A DNA stretch of 15,360 nucleotides from Bryobacterales bacterium (GTDB lineage: Bacteria > Acidobacteriota > Terriglobia > Bryobacterales > Bryobacteraceae). This document shows positions 1 to 6,172 of the stretch, piece by piece. Each line of letters opens with the position of its first letter. Position 1 is the first letter of the stretch. A program made the translations under genes and the position numbers. The stretch is taken from the NCBI GenBank assembly GCA_016789785.1, contig JAEUQE010000220.1, positions 1 through 15,360 on the forward strand, read 5' to 3'. The notes beneath the pieces are model-generated. The model was not told the DNA's origin and made no database searches. It saw nothing but the letters and a program-made list of their open reading frames with translations.

Positions 1-409
1 ACTGGCGGCCCCAATCCGGGCCCTGCCGGTTCAACTGGGTGGGGTCGTGCGCGGTGGCGAAGAACACCTTCAGCAGTTGTCCATAGGTGACCTTGGTGGG
101 ATCGTAGGTGATCTCGATGGCCTCGGCATGATCGGTGCTTCCGCGGCCGACCACCTCATAGGCGGCGGTTTCCTTGGTGCCGCCCGCATAGCCGGACACG
201 ACGTTCGTCACGCCCTTCAGCAGTTCGAACACGGCCTCGGTACACCAGAAACAGCCGCCCGCGAAGACGGCCTTCGCGGTCTTCGCGCCGGAGGGCTTGA
301 CATCCGTGGCCGGTTCGGGAAACGCGACAGGCGCCGCAGCCAGCACGCACGCCAGATTCAAGAAGAGCATGCCACGCTGCATGCCGCGGGAAATCATGAT
401 TGGGGTCAT
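1..409 (-). CDS. msrA: Peptide methionine sulfoxide reductase MsrA, exported (C-terminus cut by window edge)
   Basis: MsrA reduces the S form of methionine sulfoxide in proteins with thioredoxin-type reductants. The 136 visible residues contain the family hallmark GGCFWCTE at about residues 51-58; Cys53 is the expected nucleophile. SGYAGG follows, and then the conserved block [15 protein letters not shown] at the window edge. The first 30 or so residues ([20 protein letters not shown], then an Ala-rich stretch) look like a Sec signal peptide, so the enzyme probably acts outside the cytoplasm. Start chosen at 409 because AGGG lies 7 bases upstream; in-frame ATGs at 397, 382 and 370 are alternatives. 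The remaining C-terminal part lies left of position 1. The family call is secure; the export call rests on the N-terminus alone. Confidence 0.93.
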   Translation of the reverse strand, partial: MTPIMISRGMQRGMLFLNLACVLAAAPVAFPEPATDVKPSGAKTAKAVFAGGCFWCTEAVFELLKGVTNVVSGYAGGTKETAAYEVVGRGSTDHAEAIEITYDPTKVTYGQLLKVFFATAHDPTQLNRQGPDWGRQ

Positions 410-479
410 CCTCACACCCTATGATGCCGCGAACCAGCCGAAAGATTCCTTCGGGGTGCGGGCTATGGCCCGTTTTCGA

Positions 480-565
480 AGTTCGGCCCCTTGAGAGGGG
501 ATTCTGGACGTTTGAGGCCAGAGACCGCCTGGTGCCAGGAAGAGTCCTACTGCGCCGTTTTCCGC
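480..565 (+). repeat. Interspersed repeat, copy A (right half plus core hairpin)
   Basis: This stretch matches 1492-1579 closely. Shared landmarks are CCTTGAGAGGGG, GACGTTTGAGGCC, ACCGCCTGGT, CAGGAAGAGTCCTACTGCGC and CGTTTT. The core here is CCCC (487-490), loop TTGAGA, GGGG (497-500). A near-palindrome CCTGGTGCCAGG lies at 528-539; its counterpart in copy B is the perfect palindrome CCTGGTACCAGG. The left half seen in copies B and C is absent or diverged beyond recognition. Just to the left is another small hairpin, CGGGC-TATG-GCCCG, at 459-472, followed by TTTT. The element lies between msrA and the small gene at 609. Confidence 0.85.
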
Positions 566-608
566 GGCTATCCCTCATGTGACTTTGAAACACGGGATGA
601 TAAAGCAC

Positions 609-890
609 ATGGCGGAATTCAGTGTTCTCGATGACGAGTTCTTTGTAGTCATTGCGAAGGCGTGTTCGAACGCCCGGGCGACAGCTCTCGGAGCGGGCCA
701 CTCCGTCGTGTATAGAGATACGGCGGGCCGGTACGTTGAGGAGCGCCCCGAAGGAAAGCGTTTTGAGATCCGTTTCGAGAAGGCTCGTCCTCGCGAGTCG
801 CACATCGTGGTACTGCGCGAGCTGACTCCAAACGCCGGTTTGGGCAGCCAAATCCCCCGGGACTCTACCTGTTGGAGGAGAGGCGCGTAA
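609..890 (+). CDS. Small conserved-looking protein of unknown function
   Basis: The product is 93 residues from the ATG at 609, starting MAEFSVLDDEFFVVIAKACS. It includes ALGAGHSVVYRDTAGRYVEE and then RFEIRFEK. From memory this resembles short acidobacterial proteins with a helical N-terminus followed by a GxxVxYRD...GR...E.PxGxxFEIR block; no function is known to me. The coding pattern and the ordered motif argue that it is real. In-frame ATGs at 579 and 597 are alternative starts, and none has a clear ribosome binding site. The last 15 or so residues look unlike the rest and may be a 3' extension. It overlaps the convergent minus-strand gene by 26 bases (865-890). Repeat copy A ends 44 bases upstream of the chosen start. 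Confidence 0.6.
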   Translation: MAEFSVLDDEFFVVIAKACSNARATALGAGHSVVYRDTAGRYVEERPEGKRFEIRFEKARPRESHIVVLRELTPNAGLGSQIPRDSTCWRRGA

Positions 891-1287
891 ACCGTATCGG
901 CTTTGGCTTTACTCCAGCCGGGAAATTGACGAGCAGCAGTTCGGCAACATCTCCACCGACGATTCGCATCTCGAACTTGAGCACTTCTGTGTCATCGCCT
1001 TCCTTGTCCTGAAATGTAAGTACGCCGGACGCAATTCTGGCCTTGGAAATTGGCATCCGCTGATCAGGATCATCGGATGGATCGGCTTCCGTCAAGTTGC
1101 CATCCGCATCAATGTTGACCCGGCAATCGATCATTGCCCCCCTCGGCGTCTCGCCGGCTCCCAGTTCAATTGTGCAGATGACTTCTTCCTTGAGTCGGGC
1201 CTGCCATTTCCCTTCGAATCGGCTGGCGTCTTGACCCGACCCGAGAATGGCGAGCATCGTGAGTAGCAGTCCGGCCTTCAGGCGCAT
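865..1287 (-). CDS. Small exported protein of unknown function, lipocalin-like in pattern
   Basis: The product is 140 residues. It opens with MRLKAGLLLTMLAILGSGQD, a typical Sec signal peptide, then SRFEGKWQARLK and a series of short alternating strands ending PIRFTRLSS. The FxGKWxA...C...E opening and beta-rich pattern recall the lipocalin-like or small beta-barrel proteins that acidobacteria export in number. This is a fold guess from pattern, not a family match. The mature part has two Cys (VICTIE and MIDCRV), which could pair. The start at 1287 is preferred over the longer frame beginning at 1410 because GAGGG lies 6 bases upstream and the signal peptide starts there. It is divergent from the DUF4375 gene across a gap that holds repeat copy B. 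Confidence 0.72.
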   Translation of the reverse strand: MRLKAGLLLTMLAILGSGQDASRFEGKWQARLKEEVICTIELGAGETPRGAMIDCRVNIDADGNLTEADPSDDPDQRMPISKARIASGVLTFQDKEGDDTEVLKFEMRIVGGDVAELLLVNFPAGVKPKPIRFTRLSSNR

Positions 1288-1434
1288 GGCTGCCCTCGTT
1301 GCACGCCAGCTTCCAACCCAGAGTCGAGTATTGTCACGGCTTTCGGCAGCGATCCGGCGGCCGTGACGACCCTCTGAGGCACAACTGTGCGGCGTTCGCA
1401 CACCTATCATCGGTCTCGCTCGCGTCTAGTCCAC

Positions 1435-1579
1435 GATGTCATTACCAACCGGTACTCGATCGCGCGACAGTGCCGAAATGTGCGAACTCCAGAGCTTCGC
1501 CTTGAGAGGGGAAGCGGGACGTTTGAGGCCCGAAACCGCCTGGTACCAGGAAGAGTCCTACTGCGCCGTTTTGCGCGAG
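1435..1579 (+). repeat. Interspersed repeat, copy B (both halves)
   Basis: This is the fullest copy and lies in the 350-base gap between the divergent genes at 1287 and 1638. The left half (1435-1493) matches copy C, with GATGTCATTACC, CCGGTACTCGATCGCGCGAC and GAACTCCAGAGCTTC shared. The right half (1516-1579) matches copy A. The core hairpin occupies 1494-1515: arms GCTTCGCC and GGGGAAGC around loop TTGAGA, with one G-G mismatch. A perfect 12-base palindrome CCTGGTACCAGG lies at 1539-1550, and GCGC-CGTTTT-GCGC at 1563-1576 can form another short stem. No long reading frame or transposase is inside, so it is a non-autonomous or REP/MITE-like element. I see no clear terminal inverted repeats. 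Nothing else is recognisable in 1288-1637. Confidence 0.88.
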
Positions 1580-1637
1580 TCTTGGACAAGCAGTGAGCCA
1601 GGATGCTGAAACGGCAATATGTCTCGGGGCTTGATGA

Positions 1638-2753
1638 ATGGATGCAGCGACGTGGCCGGTGCCGCGCAGCGGGCTTGTCTCGGCCGGCCATCTCAAGCGC
1701 GCCTGGGGATCTGACGATAGCCACACATGGCAGGCAGGATCGTTTCTGGAATACACTGGACAGAGCTCCACCCAGTTGATCGGACTCCACGGCAAGTACC
1801 GTGTCGACTCGATTCTTTGCGCTCTCGAATGGGCCATCCAGGCGAAACGGGAAAAGAAGCGCGGCAAACTCTCACTGGAAGAGGCCATCGTGCTATCCAT
1901 CATGGCCCTCGATCGAGAGGTGAACAACGGGGGCTTCGACCAATTCTTCCTCAACTCCTGTCGCAAGTACGTACCCGTTATCGTGAGGAACCTTGAGACC
2001 ATCGGCGCCGGGAAAACGGCCAGACTGGCCGCTCGAGCGATCGCTTCGCGCAACGATCAGGAGGCGCTGGACGAGCTTGACCAAGAGTACGATAAGGGCC
2101 ACTCGATCCTGTTGGAGACCAAGCTCTGGACCTTTGTCGAACGGAACCAGGCGGCAATCAACGTTCCGCCCATGAAGCCTCCCCAAGCGGCGCCGAGTCC
2201 GACACCCGAGGCCGTCCCTGTCCTCAAACCGACCGTCGCCGAGGACCTGAAGCAGCAATGCCGCCAGGTTGTGGCATTGCTATGGGACGCCAAGCCGGAT
2301 GAAGCGCTGACCCTGGCGAGGAAGCTGGTTCGTTCCCACCCGCAGGCCAGCAACTGCTGGAAAGAGCTGGCGTTCGTCCTGGCTAAGCGGGGCGAAGGCC
2401 GCCAAGCATTGGCGGCGAGTGCAAAAGCGATTGCGTGCAATCCCACCGATGTCTACCTCTATTCCCCAGCCTGCCAGATTGCGGCGGGAATGGATAGCTG
2501 GGCAGTTTGTCTGGACTACGCCGAACGGGGCCGCAGGCTGGAGATCGATCGCCGCATTCGCATGATGATGACGGACCAATTCAGCCTGTGGGGAGCCCGA
2601 GCACTACACGCCCTTGGACGTCACCAGGAGGCACTCGAGTGGCTTGCCCCGGTGCCACAAGTTGACTTCGATGCTGGCTCGAAGGTCGGTCCGCTTTTGG
2701 ATCCTCGCCGGCTGGCAAAGGCTTGTCGAGCGGCCCTTCGAGAAAGCAAGTAG
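1638..2753 (+). CDS. DUF4375 (DMP19-like) domain protein with C-terminal TPR repeats
   Basis: The product is 371 residues. Residues about 55-150 carry the DUF4375/DMP19-like signature: LSLEEAIVLSIMALDREV, then the hallmark NNGGFDQFFLNS (96-107), then VRNLETIGAGKTARLAARAI. A Pro-rich linker (about 178-198) leads to helical pairs at about 205-370 that read as tetratricopeptide repeats, for example DEALTLARKLVRSHPQ, then WKELAFVLAKRGEGRQALAA, and later GARALHALGRHQEALEWL. The family's role is poorly known. A TPR tail points to protein-protein contacts. It has no signal peptide or membrane segment, so it is probably cytoplasmic. The ATG at 1638 is the first in frame, but the first 50 residues are unlike the rest and no good ribosome binding site is seen, so the true start may lie further in. 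Repeat copy B ends 58 bases upstream. Confidence 0.78.
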   Translation: MDAATWPVPRSGLVSAGHLKRAWGSDDSHTWQAGSFLEYTGQSSTQLIGLHGKYRVDSILCALEWAIQAKREKKRGKLSLEEAIVLSIMALDREVNNGGFDQFFLNSCRKYVPVIVRNLETIGAGKTARLAARAIASRNDQEALDELDQEYDKGHSILLETKLWTFVERNQAAINVPPMKPPQAAPSPTPEAVPVLKPTVAEDLKQQCRQVVALLWDAKPDEALTLARKLVRSHPQASNCWKELAFVLAKRGEGRQALAASAKAIACNPTDVYLYSPACQIAAGMDSWAVCLDYAERGRRLEIDRRIRMMMTDQFSLWGARALHALGRHQEALEWLAPVPQVDFDAGSKVGPLLDPRRLAKACRAALRESK

Positions 2754-2869
2754 AAGACTCTTCGGCTTTCCGGAATCACAGCGCTGCTGCTGGTTCGCTC
2801 AAGCTCTGAGCAATCGAAGCCTTTGCGCTTGCCACAAAGTAGATGTCCCATATTTGATACATTAAGGGA

Positions 2870-3197
2870 GTGGGGCCAGTCGTTTTTCACCCCGGAGCTC
2901 GGGACACCATTCGGGCCTTCCCTCGGGCGATTCGTGATCGACTAGGCGCTGTACCTTCTGCAGGCTGGAATACAGCCGGGGATGCCGCTTTCCAGGCCGA
3001 TGCCTTCGGTTGCGCCGGGTGTTTCCGAACTGAGACTTCGTAGTGGGGATGGCCAGTTTCGCACGTTTTACTACTCGGCGGGCGTCGAAGGCATTCTCGT
3101 GATTCACGCGTTTGCGAAGAAGACCCTGCAGACGCCGCCAGCGGAGATCGATCTGGGTCGGCGGCGATTGAAGGAGTTGCTCGATGACCAAATCTAA
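2870..3197 (+). pseudogene. higB: HigB-type (RelE/Gp49 superfamily) toxin gene broken by a one-base frameshift
   Basis: HigB toxins cut mRNA on the ribosome. Two frames together give a complete toxin. Frame one, from GTG 2870, reads PVVFHPGARDTIRAF and then PRAIRDRLGAV up to 2953. The protein resumes one base later, from 2955, as LLQAGIQPGMPLSRPMPS, then ELRLRSGDGQFRTFYYSAG, LVIHAFAKKT and GRRRLKELLDDQI. One extra C in the CC at 2954-2955 breaks the frame; the downstream frame meets a stop (TAG, 2943-2945) just before the joint. A short 71-residue product from ATG 2982 could still be made but would lack the N-terminal third. The start is uncertain: AAGGGAG abuts the GTG. A weak promoter candidate is TTGCCA at 2829 with TATTTG at 2851 (16 bases between). 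The frame ends inside the antitoxin gene, with a 14-base overlap. A sequencing error would explain the shift equally well. Confidence 0.85.
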
Positions 3198-3492
3198 TCC
3201 TCTAGTTGCCAATACGCCGGAGGCACTGGCGCGCGCACTTGACCTCGGCGGCGTGGAGTCTCAGGAGTGGCAAGTGCAACACGACCTGCTGAAGAAACTT
3301 AAGCAGGCCGTTCAGCAAGAGTCGCTCACACATGCGGAAGTGGCTGAAAGGGGCGGCTCGTCCCGAACCCGAGTAACGGCGATCCTGAATGGAAATCTCG
3401 ACAACGTCTCGACGGATTTGTTGATCCGTCTCCTAAGTGCGTTAGGCTACCGTGTGAAGATCTCCGTCTCGCGCATCAAGCCTGCGGTATAG
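3184..3492 (+). CDS. higA: HigA-type antitoxin, XRE-family helix-turn-helix protein
   Basis: The product is 102 residues. The N-terminal region (NTPEALARALDLGGVESQEW, 10-29) and a helical segment lead into a helix-turn-helix at about 48-85: SLTHAEVAERGGSSRTRVTA, then ILNGNLDNVSTDLLIRLLSA, closing with ALGYRVKISV. This is the arrangement of short XRE antitoxins that follow HigB/RelE-type toxins. Such proteins bind and neutralise the toxin and repress their own operon. The ATG overlaps the last 14 bases of the toxin frame, so translation is probably coupled. The antitoxin frame is intact although the toxin frame is shifted. It could still bind DNA or neutralise related toxins elsewhere (inference). 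Confidence 0.88.
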   Translation: MTKSNPLVANTPEALARALDLGGVESQEWQVQHDLLKKLKQAVQQESLTHAEVAERGGSSRTRVTAILNGNLDNVSTDLLIRLLSALGYRVKISVSRIKPAV

Positions 3493-3554
3493 CCTTCCCT
3501 CGCCTGGCGCATGGCGGCCTTGGGGGCGATTCGCCACACCAAACCCTCTCTTGT

Positions 3555-3640
3555 GATGTCATTACCCAACCGGTACTCGATCGCGCGACAGCGCCGAAAT
3601 GTCCGAACTCCAGAGCTTCCCCTTGAGAGGCGAAGCGGCA
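3555..3640 (+). repeat. Interspersed repeat, copy C (left half plus core hairpin)
   Basis: This matches 1435-1519 over about 85 bases with only a handful of changes and one extra C (ATTACCC against ATTACC). The core hairpin is at 3615-3636: arms GCTTCCCC and GGCGAAGC around TTGAGA, with one C-C mismatch at the same pair that is G-G in copy B. Similarity to copy B fades right after GAAGCGG, so the right half is missing. The copy fills much of the 253-base gap between higA and the exported gene at 3746. I see no promoter or other element with confidence in the rest of that gap (3493-3554, 3641-3745). Confidence 0.86.
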
Positions 3641-3745
3641 GGTAGGAGTGCCCGCGCTACCGCAGCAGCACGACGATTTCCTTGCTCAATTTTCAGACGG
3701 CATTGGCCCGGTCCTGCGCGGAAATGCGCTGATCAGGGCGAGACG

Positions 3746-4498
3746 ATGCTCATGAAAACCTCACTCACACTTTTCCTTTCAATGCTGATCCTCCCTCACA
3801 GCGGGATGGCTCAACAGTGCGGCAATGCCACGCTCCGTGGCGCCTATGCTTACGCGGTGGACGTCATCACCACCGTCGATGGCAAGTCCTTCACCAATTC
3901 CGATGTCGGGCGCGTGGTGTTCGACGGAGCTGGGAGATTCACCGCCAAGATCGCCTCGACGGTCAATGGATCCACCTCGATTGGGGAGGGTTCCGGAGAG
4001 TACCTCATCGGCGCCGACTGCACCATGACGGGCAAAGGCGACGGGATCGAGTTCGACGCCGTGGTGGTGAACAACGGCTCCGACTTCATGATCGTGATTC
4101 GGGAACCTGGATTGAGCCGGGCGGGCAACGGCACCAAGATCGAAGGCCAGACATGCACCGCCACAAGCGTTAACGGATCGTATGGATACCAAGGGCAGGG
4201 CTCCACTTCCGCCGATGGCAGGGTTTTCTCGCTATCGGAAGTGGGCATCTTCAACTTCAATTCCGGCCGGGTGACAGGCGTCTACAGCGCGTCGTCCGGT
4301 GGCCAGGTGGAACGGCGTGAAATCTCGGGGACCTTCGAACTCAACGCTGATTGCACCGGCACAGCCACTTATCAGGCGGCCGGCGTCAGTTATGTCATGA
4401 ACTTTGTGGTGGCGACGGCGGGCAACACGATCTACTACTCGGAGACCGGCGCCGGCACCACGATCACGGGCATTGCGAGCCGGGTTACGCCGCAATAG
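3746..4498 (+). CDS. Exported protein with two tandem Cys-pair beta domains, function unknown
   Basis: The product is 250 residues. It starts MLMKTSLTLFLSMLILPHSG and then MAQQ, a Sec signal peptide with likely cleavage after about residue 22. Two related units follow. Unit 1 runs from CGNATLRGAYAYAV (Cys25) through VGRVVFDGAGRFTAK to GEYLIGADCTMTGKG (Cys92). Unit 2 runs from CTATSVNGSYGYQG (Cys137) through VGIFNFNSGRVTGVY to GTFELNADCTGTATY (Cys203). Each unit has two Cys about 66 residues apart, suggesting one disulfide per unit. From memory, such exported C...G.Y.Y...G...F...G......ADCT repeats are common in Solibacter-like genomes without a known role. Start set at 3746 (AGGG 7 bases upstream, signal peptide follows). 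The longer frame starts at 3599 inside repeat copy C and is rejected. Confidence 0.8.
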   Translation: MLMKTSLTLFLSMLILPHSGMAQQCGNATLRGAYAYAVDVITTVDGKSFTNSDVGRVVFDGAGRFTAKIASTVNGSTSIGEGSGEYLIGADCTMTGKGDGIEFDAVVVNNGSDFMIVIREPGLSRAGNGTKIEGQTCTATSVNGSYGYQGQGSTSADGRVFSLSEVGIFNFNSGRVTGVYSASSGGQVERREISGTFELNADCTGTATYQAAGVSYVMNFVVATAGNTIYYSETGAGTTITGIASRVTPQ

Positions 4499-4520
4499 CC
4501 TTCCGCAAGTATTGCTGCGA

Positions 4521-4547
4521 GCGAAGCCGCGATCACACGGGCTTCGC
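4521..4547. terminator. Hairpin between convergent genes
   Basis: Perfect 8-base arms GCGAAGCC (4521-4528) and GGCTTCGC (4540-4547) are separated by 11 bases. It lies 22 bases after the stop of the exported gene and 47 bases beyond the gatB stop, so it could serve both strands. There is no T run, so a classic intrinsic terminator is not proven. Confidence 0.5.
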
Positions 4548-4594
4548 TTCGCGGCGAGCGCGAGGCAGGCCCCGCGGACGCGTCGCAGCGAGAG

Positions 4595-6073
4595 TTAAGA
4601 GAGCTTTCGCTTCAGGATCTCGTTCACCAGACCAGGATTCGCCTGCCCGCGGGAAGCCTTCATGATCTGGCCGACAAAGAAGCCGATGACGGTGGTCTTG
4701 CCGCTCTTGAACTGCTCGACCTGTTTGGGATTGGCGGCGATCACGTCATCCACAATCTTCTCGAGAGCGCTCGAATCACTGATCTGTTTGAGACCTTCGC
4801 GATCCATGATGGCGCTTGCCGAATCGCCGGTCGCGAACATTTTCGGGAAGATATCCTTGGCGAGTTTGCCCGACAGTTCCCCCTTGGCGATGAGCGTCAC
4901 GAGCTCGCCGAGCCGCTCCGGCGTGACCGGCGACTCGGTGATCTCCTTGCCCTCCGCTTTGAGCGTGCCCATCAGGTCGCCCATCACCCAGTTGGCAGCG
5001 GCCTTGGGATCCGTGGAGGCCTTGGCAGCCGCTTCGAAGTAGTCCGCGATGGCGCGCGTCGACGTCAGCACCTGCACATCGTAATCGCGAATGCCATAGG
5101 TTTCGACGAAGCGCAGTTTCTTCGCGGCAGGCAGTTCCGGCATCTTCGAACGGATCTCGCCGAGCCATTTGCCGCTGATCCGCACCGGCACCAGATCGGG
5201 CTCGGGGAAGTAGCGGTAGTCGTGCGCGGCTTCCTTGCTGCGCATGCTGAAGGTTTCATCCAGGTCGGGATTGTAGAGGCGCGTCTCTTGAATCACCCGG
5301 CCGCCGCCCTCCACTACAGCGATCTGGCGGAGAATCTCGTAGTCGAGCGCCTGTTTGAGGAAGCGGAACGAATTGAGATTCTTCACCTCGGCCTTGGTGC
5401 CGAACTCGGCAGCGTCCTTCAACATCACGGACACGTTGGCGTCGCAGCGCAGGTGCCCCTTCTCCATGTCGCAGGTGGAGACCTCGACGAACTGCAAGAC
5501 CTGCTTGAGCACCGTGAGATAGGCGTAGGCTTCGTCGGAAGTGCGCATATCCGGCTCGCTGACGATCTCAATCAAGGGTGTGCCGCAGCGGTTCAGGTCG
5601 ACGTAGGTGTAGCGCTCGGAATCCTTGTAGCCTTCATGCTGGCTCTTGCCGGCGTCATCTTCGATGTGCACACGGGTGACGCCGATCTTCCGGGTGACGC
5701 CATCCACTTCGATTTCGACGAAGCCATGCTCGGCGAGCGGCTGGTCGTACTGCGAGATCTGATAGCCCTTGGGCAGATCCGGATAGAAGTAGTTCTTGCG
5801 GGCAAGCCGGGAGAACGGATTGATGCGGCAGTTCAGCGCGAGCCCGGCCTGGACGGCCATCTCCACAGCGGCGCGGCTCAACACGGGGAGCGCGCCTGGC
5901 AGCCCCATGCACACCGGGCAGACGTTCGTATTGGGCGGGGCGCCGAACCCGGTTGGGCAGCCACAGAAGATTTTCGTATTCGTCGCAAGCTGGACGTGGA
6001 CTTCCAACCCGATGACGGGCTGGTATTTCGCGATCACCTCGGGAGTGAGAAGTGACATGGTTCCGGATGCCAT
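4595..6073 (-). CDS. gatB: Aspartyl/glutamyl-tRNA(Asn/Gln) amidotransferase subunit B
   Basis: GatB is the kinase/transamidase subunit of GatCAB, which converts misacylated Glu-tRNA(Gln) or Asp-tRNA(Asn) to the amide using ammonia from GatA. The 492 residues open with YQPVIGLEVHVQLAT and the zinc-binding pattern CGC...CPVC (Cys37, 39, 52, 55), then GLPGALP. Also seen are NYFYPDLPKGYQISQY, the block LNRCGTPLIEIVSEPDMR, KAEVKNLNSFRF and HDYRYFPEPDL. The C-terminal helical and YqeY-like tail ends GQIMKASRGQANPGLVNEIL. Length is normal for the family. ATG 6058 (MSLLTPEV) is an equally possible start. gatA and gatC are not in the window. The frame stays open far upstream, antisense to the permease gene, but that extension has no protein character. 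The gene is divergent from the NCS2 permease. Confidence 0.97.
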   Translation of the reverse strand: MASGTMSLLTPEVIAKYQPVIGLEVHVQLATNTKIFCGCPTGFGAPPNTNVCPVCMGLPGALPVLSRAAVEMAVQAGLALNCRINPFSRLARKNYFYPDLPKGYQISQYDQPLAEHGFVEIEVDGVTRKIGVTRVHIEDDAGKSQHEGYKDSERYTYVDLNRCGTPLIEIVSEPDMRTSDEAYAYLTVLKQVLQFVEVSTCDMEKGHLRCDANVSVMLKDAAEFGTKAEVKNLNSFRFLKQALDYEILRQIAVVEGGGRVIQETRLYNPDLDETFSMRSKEAAHDYRYFPEPDLVPVRISGKWLGEIRSKMPELPAAKKLRFVETYGIRDYDVQVLTSTRAIADYFEAAAKASTDPKAAANWVMGDLMGTLKAEGKEITESPVTPERLGELVTLIAKGELSGKLAKDIFPKMFATGDSASAIMDREGLKQISDSSALEKIVDDVIAANPKQVEQFKSGKTTVIGFFVGQIMKASRGQANPGLVNEILKRKLS

Positions 6074-6172
6074 CGCTACATTGTAGCCGCCTTGCCTCGG
6101 AGTGAGCCAACCAGGGAGCAGCGCGGGGAGTGGCGCGGCGCGGCGATGCCCGTTCCGGCGATACTGATTCGG

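Noticed and set aside
156..851. 231-residue minus-strand frame across msrA, repeat A and the small gene
   Set aside because: It shadows msrA in another frame and crosses a repeat; no family features.
3599..3745. N-terminal extension of the exported two-domain protein
   Set aside because: The first 49 residues would be encoded partly by repeat copy C, and the signal peptide and ribosome binding site mark the start at 3746.
5222..6055. 277-residue plus-strand frame opposite gatB
   Set aside because: Antisense shadow of gatB; no motifs.
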